A stretch of 12,721 nt of DNA, from positions 1-12,721 of the forward strand of contig DATAEK010000290.1 in NCBI GenBank assembly GCA_036258055.1, in the 5' to 3' direction. The notes below the pieces were generated by a model, which saw nothing but the letters and a program-made list of their open reading frames with translations, did not search any database and was not told where the DNA came from. Each line of letters opens with the position of its first letter. Within the stretch, counting starts at the first letter, position 1. Made by a program: the position numbers and the translations under genes. Positions 1 through 6,761 of the stretch are shown here, piece after piece. The DNA is from DATAEK01 sp036258055. Its GTDB lineage: Bacteria > Acidobacteriota > Vicinamibacteria > Vicinamibacterales > 2-12-FULL-66-21.

Positions 1-1
1 C

Positions 2-280
2 CAGACCCACGGCGAGGCGGCCCTCCGTCGCGCCTTCGAACGCGGACTCGCTGAGCAGGCGATCGGCGCCGAGTACATTGCGCACTATCTGGGCGACCTC
101 AGCCCGGGCCTGCCCTTTGATCCGGAGGCAGACCGGCCGCCGACGATAGCGGCCACTCACCTGCCGCGCGGAGGGCGGGTCCAGGTCGCCGAAGGCGCCC
201 GGAGGGGCGGAGCGCAGCGGAGCACCTGGACGCGACCGAGCACGGCGGGACGATCTCGCCGCGTTGGAGGCCGGTCATGA
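2..280 (+). CDS. istA: IS21-family transposase IstA, C-terminal fragment (5' end outside the window)
   Basis: This is the last 92 codons of a frame open from the window edge, ending in TGA at 278-280. The visible start, with a short run like AFERGLAEQAIGAEYIAHYL, resembles the C-terminal region of IstA transposases, past the DDE catalytic core, which would lie upstream. The last 40 or so residues are Arg/Gly-rich and low in recognisable structure. The stop overlaps the istB start in ATGA, the usual translational coupling of the two IS21 genes, and this supports the assignment more strongly than the residues do. An 8-bp inverted repeat (179-186 with 224-231) sits inside the fragment, upstream of istB. 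The active-site residues cannot be seen here, so whether the transposase is functional is unknown. Confidence 0.72.
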   Translation, partial: QTHGEAALRRAFERGLAEQAIGAEYIAHYLGDLSPGLPFDPEADRPPTIAATHLPRGGRVQVAEGARRGGAQRSTWTRPSTAGRSRRVGGRS

Positions 281-1206
281 TGGCGCCCGATCAGGATCTC
301 GATGCCCTCTTCAAACGACTGCATCTCGCGAATGCCCGGCGCGTCTGGCGCGATCTCGTGCAGCGGGCCGAGCGCGAGTCGTGGTCGTATCACGATTTCC
401 TCACCCTCGTGGTCACCGAGGAGATCGCGCATCGGCAGCAGACACGCCTGGGGCGACTGACGCGGCGCGCCCACTTTCCCTTTCTGAAGACGATCGATGA
501 TTTCAACTTCACCTATCAGTCCACGTTGCGGCTGCACATGCTCGGCTCGGCGCTCGCACCCGACTTCGCGACCGAAGGGCGATCGCTGATCTTCTCGGGC
601 AAACCAGGCCGCGGGAAGACCCACCTGGCGATCGCCGTCGCGTACCGCGCCATCCAGAATGGCTTTGATGCCTTCTTCACGACGGCCGCGACCCTGATCG
701 ATGATCTCTCCGCCGCCTTCCGTGACGGGCAGCTCGCACAGGCGTTGCAAACCTACACACATCCTGCCGTCTTGGTCGTCGACGAAGTGGGATATCTCAC
801 GTACGGCACCGATGCCGCCAACATGCTCTTTCATGTGGTCAACGAGCGGCATCGCCGCCACCGCTCGATGATCTTCACGACCAACAAGGCGCTGAAGGCG
901 TGGGGACGCGTCCTCCACGACGAGGATCTCGGGCAGGCGATCATCGATCGCGTCCTCGAGCGCGGCCGCCTCATACGACTCGATGGGCCGTCGATCCGAA
1001 CGCTCCACCTGAAGCTTGACGACGCGCTGAAGGACGAGTCAGATCAGGATGACGAGGTGGCCAGAATTTCCGGAAATACGTGGCCAGAATTTCCGGAACC
1101 CACAGCCCAGGGGAGATCCAACAGCCGCAATAATCTCGAGCATCAACAGCGCATTCACGAGCTACGACAATCCGACGTACACCGCTCGCGGGGAACGCTG
1201 AGCTGA
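277..1206 (+). CDS. istB: IstB-like ATP-binding transposition helper of an IS21-family element, with an extended C-terminus
   Basis: IstB is the AAA+ ATPase that works with IstA in IS21 transposition and target selection. Visible motifs are a Walker A GKPGRGKT at residues 108-115, a Walker B VLVVDE at 165-170, a sensor-like strand ending in TTN near 197-203, and the DRVLERG segment at 224-230 typical of the family. The start at 277 has a GGAGG ribosome binding site six bases upstream and overlaps the istA stop. The product is 309 residues, whereas family members are usually about 250. The tail from about residue 261 is encoded by the terminal repeats. If the element ends at 1104, residues 277-309 come from flanking host DNA because no stop occurs inside the element. 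The ATPase core looks intact, so the gene may be active. Confidence 0.93.
   Translation: MMAPDQDLDALFKRLHLANARRVWRDLVQRAERESWSYHDFLTLVVTEEIAHRQQTRLGRLTRRAHFPFLKTIDDFNFTYQSTLRLHMLGSALAPDFATEGRSLIFSGKPGRGKTHLAIAVAYRAIQNGFDAFFTTAATLIDDLSAAFRDGQLAQALQTYTHPAVLVVDEVGYLTYGTDAANMLFHVVNERHRRHRSMIFTTNKALKAWGRVLHDEDLGQAIIDRVLERGRLIRLDGPSIRTLHLKLDDALKDESDQDDEVARISGNTWPEFPEPTAQGRSNSRNNLEHQQRIHELRQSDVHRSRGTLS
1057..1098 (+). repeat. Two 19-bp direct repeats at the IS21-type right end
   Basis: The sequence gtggccagaatttccggaa occurs exactly twice, at 1057-1075 and 1080-1098, separated by 4 bp. Multiple direct repeats near each end serve as transposase binding sites in IS21-family elements. Both copies lie within the istB reading frame, in different registers because the period is 23 bp, so the two encoded peptides differ. 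Confidence 0.85.
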
Positions 1207-1319
1207 TCGAACGAAAGGCCGAGGCTTCCGTGCAAAGCGTTTCCATCATTTGCTTGAACTCTCAAAGATGCGGTGCTGAACGGTCATATGAAGGCTTGCG
1301 ACAATGCCGTCAGCAAGTG

Positions 1320-1712
1320 TCAAGATTTGGCCGCTGGACCCACGTCTGACGGCCGTTTCCAGCCGCGGTGCAGCATACGGCTTTTCCACTCCTCCGCCAG
1401 GCCGAAGGCCTCGTTCCGATCGCACCGCTGTGACAGCAGCGTGTCGCCGCTCACACCTTTCACGAGAACTCGAACTTCGGCTACTCGGGGCCAGGACATC
1501 AACAGACACGTCGCTGTGGATTCGTCGTGCTGAAGCGTCCAGAGGGTGCCGGGCGAGCCGCGAGACCCGTCTCCGTCTACGCGAGGGGCTAGGTCCCGCA
1601 TCACGTGACCGCCAGCAAGCGCTCGATTCGGCGCCGTCCGCGCGTGCCGCGCGACAGTGGCCAGAGGAGTCGCCAGCCCGGCGACGAACGCGCGGCGGGT
1701 CAGGAGGAGCAT
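1320..1712 (-). CDS. Small probable Tat-exported hypothetical protein
   Basis: A 130-residue frame. The N-terminus has TRRAF followed by a short hydrophobic Ala/Leu/Val stretch (about residues 5-21), which fits a twin-arginine signal. The C-terminal part from about residue 58 has a balanced composition, with a WTL strand start, a central hydrophobic strand near VRVLVKG, and an amphipathic helix near LAEEWKSRM ending in RGW. It looks like a small beta-strand and helix domain rather than a shadow frame. A stop codon lies directly upstream of the ATG, so 1712 is the earliest start; a GTG-ATG pair at residues 37-38 is an alternative that would lose the Tat signal. There is no clear ribosome binding site. 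I do not recognise the family. The overlapping frames are Arg/Ser-rich and implausible. It stands alone in the gene-poor zone beside the insertion sequence, so it could be a decaying gene. Confidence 0.5.
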   Translation of the reverse strand: MLLLTRRAFVAGLATPLATVARHARTAPNRALAGGHVMRDLAPRVDGDGSRGSPGTLWTLQHDESTATCLLMSWPRVAEVRVLVKGVSGDTLLSQRCDRNEAFGLAEEWKSRMLHRGWKRPSDVGPAAKS

Positions 1713-2089
1713 CTAGAATCGTGCTGGGTCCAGGCCGACGAGGACCATGATCGAACGTGCTTTCAGTCGTCCGCGTGCGCGCAGTCTGATGGCTCATGAC
1801 GACGAATCCGTCTCGTTGCTGGCAAGGCTCTGTAAAGTCGGTGCGACGATCCCGATGGTTCGCGCGAATCAGCGTACGGCAAGTTCGCGATCGCAAAGAG
1901 GCGGGCGTAGGTCCCAGGTCCGCGCGAAGTCGGGGGTCCGATTCGGACTCGTGAGCTGGGTGTGCAGGAAGGGCAAGCCCAGACCAGCGGCGCCCTGGAA
2001 GTTTCTGCCACGGCGATCGACCTCTCAAGCGATTCACCCAACAAACGTCCCGTCAATCGAGCTGGCAGGCCGGGTGCTATTCCCTCCGC
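1713..2089. other. 377-base stretch with no convincing gene
   Basis: All open frames here are Arg/Ser/Pro-rich and lack recognisable domains or plausible starts. No tRNA-like cloverleaf or intrinsic terminator was seen. The one structured element is a perfect 13-bp palindrome, GTCCGA-T-TCGGAC at 1936-1948, about 140 bases upstream of the next gene, which could be an operator or chance. The region probably carries the promoter of the gene starting at 2090 and old, eroded sequence near the insertion site. Confidence 0.5.
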
Positions 2090-2434
2090 ATGCACTTCAA
2101 AGTCCGTAACGGAACAGTGTCGAACGGCGACAGTAACCTGTGTGCGTCCTGCCGGCACGCGACGATCATCCGTGGCCGGACGCTCGACGAGGAAATCGTC
2201 CAGTGTCAGGCGATCACGCTGAAAACGATAAGGGTGACGTTCAAGGTCACGTCGTGCTCTTCGTACAGCGACCAACGGCTGCCGACCTATCTCCAGATGA
2301 TGGAAGATGCGTGGATTCTGCAACCCGGCTCGAAGCGGCGGCCAGCGGGCTTCATCCGTGGCACCGAGCTGCGCGAGCAGGAAATGGCGAACGTCATGCG
2401 CGACATTCGCCTCCGCGAAGACGAGATTCTGTAG
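2090..2434 (+). CDS. Conserved-looking hypothetical protein with four cysteines
   Basis: A 114-residue soluble protein without signal peptide or membrane segment. It has four cysteines in the spacing C-x2-C-x17-C-x16-C (residues 18, 21, 39, 56), which suggests one structural zinc or an iron-sulfur site. The sequence between them is strand-rich, with RHATIIRG and a run near IRVTFKVTSC. It is followed by a polar segment with MEDAWIL at about 71-77, a basic GSKRR at 80-84 and a charged C-terminal helix. Composition and motif density look like a genuine, constrained protein, unlike the other frames nearby. The ATG at 2090 directly precedes a hydrophobic/basic strand; no strong ribosome binding site is visible. 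It ends 6 bp from the stop of the convergent gene at 2441. The family is not one I can name; a nucleic-acid-binding or cofactor-binding role would be a guess from the cysteine pattern. Confidence 0.75.
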   Translation: MHFKVRNGTVSNGDSNLCASCRHATIIRGRTLDEEIVQCQAITLKTIRVTFKVTSCSSYSDQRLPTYLQMMEDAWILQPGSKRRPAGFIRGTELREQEMANVMRDIRLREDEIL

Positions 2435-2440
2435 ATTCGC

Positions 2441-2836
2441 CTATCGCACTTCCTCCACGCTCGCCGCCGCAGCCACGTTGATCCAACGGGCACGGCCGTC
2501 AGGTGTCTGCACCTTGACCCAGGCGGCCCATCCTGCGCTGCCGATCTGAAGCACCGCGATCGTCTCCCGCTGACCGCTGGTCGAGACGACCTCGTAGCGT
2601 CCTCCTGGTCGCAGGAATTCCGGCGGTGCCAGGTGGACGATTGGAGTGTTCGCCAGCGTCACCTTCCAGTCTCCGCTCTGAGCGGCGTTGACCGACGGCG
2701 TATTGGCCACGCTGACGCTGCCGGAGACCGTCACGATGCCGCTGCCCGGTCCGGGCACCGGCTGCACGAGCTGGGCGAGGACTCCCGCCGACATCAACGA
2801 AAAGACGACGACCGCAGCGGCGATGGTGACGCGCAT
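2441..2836 (-). CDS. Small secreted hypothetical protein
   Basis: A 131-residue protein with a classical Sec signal: MRV, a hydrophobic run to about residue 20, and a probable cleavage after VLA (21/22). The mature part has two copies of a strand-like motif, VSVANTPSV and VTLANTPIV (about residues 41-49 and 59-67). A compact second half follows, with a strand starting RYEVVS, a GWAAWVKV strand and a final WIN segment, likely a small beta-rich domain. The start is well supported by an AGGGGG ribosome binding site a few bases upstream on the minus strand. It is divergent from the HEAT-repeat gene, so the promoters of both must lie between 2836 and about 3077. No family is recognised. A surface or periplasmic location is inferred from the signal peptide only. 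Confidence 0.8.
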   Translation of the reverse strand: MRVTIAAAVVVFSLMSAGVLAQLVQPVPGPGSGIVTVSGSVSVANTPSVNAAQSGDWKVTLANTPIVHLAPPEFLRPGGRYEVVSTSGQRETIAVLQIGSAGWAAWVKVQTPDGRARWINVAAAASVEEVR

Positions 2837-2899
2837 GGTGCCCCCTGAGAAATGACAGGATTGCCGAACGCTCTGACAACTTGCGCAATTCTGACGATC

Positions 2900-2915
2900 T
2901 TGCCGGTTTTGGCAA
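2900..2915. promoter_or_regulatory. Inverted repeat in the divergent promoter region, possible operator
   Basis: TTGCC-GGTTTT-GGCAA forms a 5-bp inverted repeat with a 6-base spacer, and a further palindrome TTGCGCAA lies at 2881-2888. Both sit between the divergent genes at 2836 (minus) and about 3077 (plus), where an operator shared by both directions would be expected. Short arms make chance possible. No canonical -35/-10 pair could be assigned. Confidence 0.25.
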
Positions 2916-3076
2916 ATCCTGAACTCTCAGTTGCGGCATCTGCGCATCGGGCCCGCTTCTTGCCCCAGGCAGACTGCGTCCGGCCGCGTCTCGCTCGGCC
3001 TGGGCAGCAGTTCGGGGCCCTAAGTGTTTCAGCGGTCGGAGTATCTCGCCCTCCGATCGAGAGCAACCGAGGAGCT

Positions 3077-5302
3077 GTGGCCATCCACGCCCGCACCGCC
3101 GATTACAAATCCGACGGGGCAAGTACAGACCTGAACGGGGGACGTGCGCCCGCGCGCACACGTGCGCCGCGGCCGCCCGAGGCCGGCCGCGCCGACGAAT
3201 GCCTCCTGCTGCTCGCCCGCGCCGTGCAGCAGTACCACACCTATCCGCCCACGAGTCCGCTCTGTCACCACGCCGTCGAGGCGTGTCAGCGCGCGCTCGT
3301 GAGCCTCGGCCATCGGGATCAGCTGGACTTCCGCGTCACGCCACATGCGCTCATCGTCGAGGAGGTTGCGCTCGGACGCGGCACGCTCGTGGAGCACGAG
3401 CTGGCGCACCGCCTCCACGCCGCCTCGATCGCCCAGATCACGATCGACCGTGCCGCGTCGGTGCGCGAGCTGTCGTGGTTCTGCCTCGATCTGGTGAACA
3501 GCAGCAGCCGGCGCGAGAAGCACGCGAACCTCATTGAGCTACTCAGTGGGCACGGCGTCAACCGCATTACGCTCCGCCCCGCGTACCGCCCGGAAGTGCT
3601 GCAGGTCGAGGCACCGTCCGAACCGGTCGCAAGCCTCGTCGATCAGCAGCGCGAGCGGCGCGACGAGCTCTTCGCCGAGGGCGGCATCGTCGATCACCTC
3701 TACCCTCCTGACAAGGGTTGGGTGCGGCTCGATCCGTCGTCGCCACTCCCGAACGTCTCGCTCATCGATCTGGCGCTGATGTCGGACGATCCGGCGAGCC
3801 TGGCGACGATGCTCCTGCGCCTGACCGATGGCGACGTGTCGGAGAATCTGGCGCCGGGCGATGCCTTGTCGCAGAAGTTCAGCGACGTCGCCATGCTCTT
3901 CTCGGCGCTGGAGCCGCGCATCGCGCGCGTCATGTTCGCGAAGCTGGCGCGGGGGGTGCTGGATCTCGACCCCGACAGCCGGCAGACGCTGCTACGCCGG
4001 ACGATTCTGCCGGGTCTTCTCGATGGCAAAATCGACGGTGTCGTCCTTCGCGATTTCCCCGACCTCGATCTCGCGGATTCCCTATGCTTGCTGCTGGATC
4101 TCGAGACCGCGGCTCCTGAAGTGGTGACGACCGCGCTCGCACGTCTCGATCTCCCGGCCGAACGGCACGACGCAGTCCTGCCGCTCCTCAAGGAACGGTT
4201 GGTAGGGCGAAATCCCGAGGGCGGCGCCCGTGAGACGAGCGTCGACGCCCATGCCAAGAAACTCGTGCGGATGGACCGCGAGCGCGCGAAGAGCTTCGCG
4301 GAGTTCGCCGCATTCGATCTCGCCCTCGATCAGCACGCTCTCGATGCACTCGGACAGATCCGCGAGGACATCGTGGCCTCCGACGTCCTGAACGAACAGC
4401 TCGCGTGCCTCTCGAGACTGGTGCGGCTCGAAGCGAATCCAGACGTCGTCCAGCGCTTCTGCGAACGGATGATGGTTCATCTGCAGCAGCTGGAGCAGGA
4501 GCAGCGCTGGCAGATCTTCGCGGACTGGCTGTCGCGATCGCGGGCTCTCCGCGATGCGCTTGCGGAGCCGCGTCCCGATGTGGCGAACGTCATCACGTCG
4601 TCGCTCGAGAAGCTGTGCACTGTCGAGCGCGCGGCGCGACTGGTCGATCTGGCCGCGGAGGGAAGCCCGCATCGCCAGGCGGCTGACGCGATCGTCTCGG
4701 CGCTCGGGGCTCCGATTGGCGGCGCCATCGTCACGGCGATCCAGGCGCGCCACCGCGACAGCAAGGATCCGATGATCCGTGGGGCCGCTCAGCTTCTTGC
4801 CGATCACGCCGCGACCGTTGCTCCGGCCCTCGTCGCTGCGATCGACTCCTCCGACGTGAACATCACCCGACTCGTCAGCCGTGTTCTCGGCCTCGCGGGG
4901 CACGGGTACGAGGAACCGCTCGCAAAGCAGCTGGCGAGCCGTGACGAACAGACTGTGCGGGAAGCGCTGCGCAGCCTGGCGCGAATCGGAACGCCCAAAG
5001 CCGCGTCGCACGTTCGGACTGCCATCGAGCAGAAGGCCGGCTGGCTCTCGGCGGCGGCCGCCGAAACGTTGTGGCACTTCCCCACGACCGAAGCGCATCG
5101 GCAAGTGCGGGAGCTCCTCGGACGGCGCGAGTTCGTGGTCAGGCAGCCGCAGGTGGCGGTCCGCATGCTCGATCGCGAAGCCCAAGCCGGCGCCGCCGGT
5201 CTCGAACCGATCCTCGCCACGCTGTCACCGCTCCGCTACCGGCTCTGGAGTCCTGCGCTCGCACGCGTGGGCCGACGGGCTCACGCACTGCTCAACCCAT
5301 GA
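3077..5302 (+). CDS. HEAT-repeat-like protein with an N-terminal domain resembling that of the downstream HD-GYP protein
   Basis: About 741 residues, no signal peptide or membrane segment, so cytoplasmic. The N-terminal domain (about residues 40-170 from the start used here) contains a YPP motif, two strand-like segments around LDFRVTPHALIVEEV, and a helix-strand pattern ending ITL. The rest is mostly amphipathic helix. The final part (about 530-740) shows short helical repeats with motifs such as MIRGAAQLLADH, LVSRVLGLAG and VREALRSLARIGTPKA, typical of HEAT repeats that mediate protein-protein contacts. The frame is open back to an ATG at 2852, but codons before 3077 have weak third-position GC bias and read like noncoding DNA. 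GTG at 3077 with GAGGAG just upstream is my preferred start, with moderate certainty. The stop overlaps the next ATG in ATGA, so the two proteins are probably made together in similar amounts and may act as a complex. Confidence 0.85.
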   Translation: MAIHARTADYKSDGASTDLNGGRAPARTRAPRPPEAGRADECLLLLARAVQQYHTYPPTSPLCHHAVEACQRALVSLGHRDQLDFRVTPHALIVEEVALGRGTLVEHELAHRLHAASIAQITIDRAASVRELSWFCLDLVNSSSRREKHANLIELLSGHGVNRITLRPAYRPEVLQVEAPSEPVASLVDQQRERRDELFAEGGIVDHLYPPDKGWVRLDPSSPLPNVSLIDLALMSDDPASLATMLLRLTDGDVSENLAPGDALSQKFSDVAMLFSALEPRIARVMFAKLARGVLDLDPDSRQTLLRRTILPGLLDGKIDGVVLRDFPDLDLADSLCLLLDLETAAPEVVTTALARLDLPAERHDAVLPLLKERLVGRNPEGGARETSVDAHAKKLVRMDRERAKSFAEFAAFDLALDQHALDALGQIREDIVASDVLNEQLACLSRLVRLEANPDVVQRFCERMMVHLQQLEQEQRWQIFADWLSRSRALRDALAEPRPDVANVITSSLEKLCTVERAARLVDLAAEGSPHRQAADAIVSALGAPIGGAIVTAIQARHRDSKDPMIRGAAQLLADHAATVAPALVAAIDSSDVNITRLVSRVLGLAGHGYEEPLAKQLASRDEQTVREALRSLARIGTPKAASHVRTAIEQKAGWLSAAAAETLWHFPTTEAHRQVRELLGRREFVVRQPQVAVRMLDREAQAGAAGLEPILATLSPLRYRLWSPALARVGRRAHALLNP

Positions 5303-6696
5303 CGCACGACGCGATCGACCAGCCATTCCTGGACCCGCTCATCCTGCTCAAGGGCTTCGTCAGCCTTCGCCGGCTGACCGGCATGTACCCGCCCGGACAT
5401 CCGTCGATCGAGCAGAAACTGAACGAGCTCGACGATGTCGTGCAGAAGCACTTGAGAGAATCTCCAGCCCTGCGCATCGACGTCATTCATGGCTCGGCGC
5501 ATCTGGACGGGATCGCGTTCAGGCAGGAGAGCGACACCCAGTCGCAGATCGTGCGCGAGCTGACCGACCTGGGAATCGACAGCATCCACATCGTGCCCGG
5601 CGTGACGCGACAGGAGCTCCAGGCGGTCGCCGAGTTCCTCTGGCAGCTGAAAGAGGCGCCCACCGGCGAACCGATGCAGGCGCAGCTCGCACGCCGTCAG
5701 ATCCATCACGTCAGCCTCGCGCGGATCGTCCCGCTCGATACGCGGTGGAAGGCGGTGCAGTGGCCGGACGCGCCCACCGGTCCGATGGATCCGGCCTACG
5801 CGGAAACGCTGGCGTTGACCGAACGCACGTTCGACGACGTGTCATCCGGCAAAGGCGTGAACCTGGTCACCGTGCGCGACATCGTGCAGCTTCTCATCCG
5901 CAAGGTGGCCGGCAGCAGCGCGGCGCTGGGACAGATCCTCGCCGTCAAGTTGTACGAGAACCTGACGTACTGTCACTCCGTCAACGTCGCGACGCTCAGC
6001 CTGCTCATCGCGCGACAGCTTGGGTTCGACGAATCGGCAACCGCCGCCGTCGGAGAAGCGGCATTGCTCCACGACATCGGCAAGACGCGTATTCCGATCG
6101 AGCTGCTGCGCAAGCCGGGTGCGCTCGATCGGCTGGAGCGCAAGCTGATGGAGTCGCACACGACTTTCGGCGCGGAGATCCTCGTCGAAGTCGAGGGCCT
6201 GCGTCCGCTCACGCCCACCGTTGCGCTCGAGCACCATCGCGCGGTTCAGGGCGGAGGCTACCCGGATCTCGGCGAGCACGCCGTGCCGCATCTCCTCAGC
6301 CAGCTCGTCGCCGTCGCCGACATCTACGAAGCGATGACCGGCGCGAGGTCATATCAGGATCCGGCGATGCCGGAGCAGGCCTGCCTGATCCTGGCGCGGC
6401 TGGCCGGCACGAAGCTGAATACCGCGCTCGTGAAGGCGTTCGTCAATGCGATCAGCTTCTTCCCGCTCGGCTCTGTGGTCCGCACCGATCGTAACGAGAT
6501 GGGGGTCGTCGTCGGTACCAACATCGGTGAACCGCTGCATCCAACCATCGCCCTCATTACGCCGCAGTTCAAGCGCCTCGACGGGTCCGTGAATACGAGT
6601 GAGCGAGACCACTCGGGCACTTACGTGCGCCACGTCGTCGAAACGCTCATGCCCAGCCCGCAGTTCGACGTGACCGAGTTCTTCGCGGCTTCTTAG
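5299..6696 (+). CDS. HD-GYP domain protein, probable cyclic-di-GMP phosphodiesterase
   Basis: 465 residues from the ATG that overlaps the preceding stop (ATGA at 5299-5302); the frame extends upstream but only as a shadow of the HEAT gene. Residues about 15-145 form an N-terminal domain with YPPGHP at 30-35. The HD-GYP domain spans about 215-385. H226, H258-D259 followed by IGK, H287, H312-H313 and D341 account for the metal ligands, and GGYP is at 319-322. The family usually hydrolyses cyclic-di-GMP with a di- or tri-metal centre. The usual HHE is HHR here (R314) and the DGxGYP segment is QGGGYP, so activity is likely but not certain. About 80 residues follow the domain. There is no transmembrane or receiver domain, so input probably comes through the N-terminal domain or the partner HEAT protein. 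No terminator is seen after the stop. Confidence 0.92.
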   Translation: MTHDAIDQPFLDPLILLKGFVSLRRLTGMYPPGHPSIEQKLNELDDVVQKHLRESPALRIDVIHGSAHLDGIAFRQESDTQSQIVRELTDLGIDSIHIVPGVTRQELQAVAEFLWQLKEAPTGEPMQAQLARRQIHHVSLARIVPLDTRWKAVQWPDAPTGPMDPAYAETLALTERTFDDVSSGKGVNLVTVRDIVQLLIRKVAGSSAALGQILAVKLYENLTYCHSVNVATLSLLIARQLGFDESATAAVGEAALLHDIGKTRIPIELLRKPGALDRLERKLMESHTTFGAEILVEVEGLRPLTPTVALEHHRAVQGGGYPDLGEHAVPHLLSQLVAVADIYEAMTGARSYQDPAMPEQACLILARLAGTKLNTALVKAFVNAISFFPLGSVVRTDRNEMGVVVGTNIGEPLHPTIALITPQFKRLDGSVNTSERDHSGTYVRHVVETLMPSPQFDVTEFFAAS

Positions 6697-6722
6697 GTTC
6701 TACGGGTTCTACGGGTTCTACG
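6696..6722. repeat. Three perfect tandem copies of a 9-bp unit
   Basis: The unit ggttctacg repeats at 6696-6704, 6705-6713 and 6714-6722. The first base is the last base of the HD-GYP gene's TAG stop. It fills about half of the 65-bp gap before the VWA gene. Copy number may vary between strains, as for other minisatellites. No function is evident. Confidence 0.9.
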
Positions 6723-6746
6723 ACCACTTGTGGTTCCGGGCCGTTG

Positions 6747-6752
6747 TAGTAT
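6747..6752 (+). promoter_or_regulatory. Possible -10 element very close to the VWA gene start
   Basis: TAGTAT lies 9 bases before the ATG at 6762. A transcript begun about 7 bases downstream would start within a few bases of the ATG, giving a nearly leaderless mRNA. This fits the lack of a clear ribosome binding site. No good -35 element is found at 16-18 bp spacing. Confidence 0.3.
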
Positions 6753-6761
6753 CGGCGGACC

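Larger units (their letters stand above)
1..1104 (+). mobile_element. IS21-family insertion sequence, right-hand part (left part outside the window)
   Basis: The stretch has the order istA tail, istB, then repeated terminal sequence, which is the normal right half of an IS21-family element. The inner marker is two identical 19-bp copies at 1057-1075 and 1080-1098; IS21-family ends are known to carry such multiple repeats. I place the outer end near 1104, because the sequence after the second repeat reads CCCACA, so the reverse complement begins TGTGGG, fitting the TG...CA termini of the family. The exact end and the target-site duplication cannot be confirmed without the left end. DNA to the right is gene-poor, as expected for a neutral insertion site. 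Confidence 0.8.

Noticed and set aside
157..1008. Long minus-strand frame across the istA/istB junction
   Set aside because: It is the mirror of the istB reading frame, with no domain of its own, while istB has all ATPase motifs.
1931..1955. tRNA-like TTC arm around the GTCCGATTCGGAC palindrome
   Set aside because: No acceptor or anticodon stems could be arranged around it, so it is kept only as a possible operator.
1246..2037. 263-residue minus-strand frame in the gene-poor zone
   Set aside because: Arg/Ser-rich throughout with no domain; the overlapping frame at 1320-1712 has a Tat-like start and a balanced composition.
1747..2109. 120-residue plus-strand frame before the four-cysteine gene
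   Set aside because: Composition resembles random GC-rich sequence, there is no ribosome binding site or motif, and it overlaps the start of a better gene.
2441..3161. Possible longer minus-strand gene in a second frame
   Set aside because: The 131-residue frame has a signal peptide and ribosome binding site; the longer one has neither.
4082..5185. 367-residue minus-strand frame inside the HEAT gene
   Set aside because: Antisense shadow with no motifs; the sense frame has clear HEAT-like helices.
4881..6494. 537-residue plus-strand frame across the HEAT and HD-GYP genes
   Set aside because: Very Arg-rich shadow of the two real frames, created by high third-position GC.
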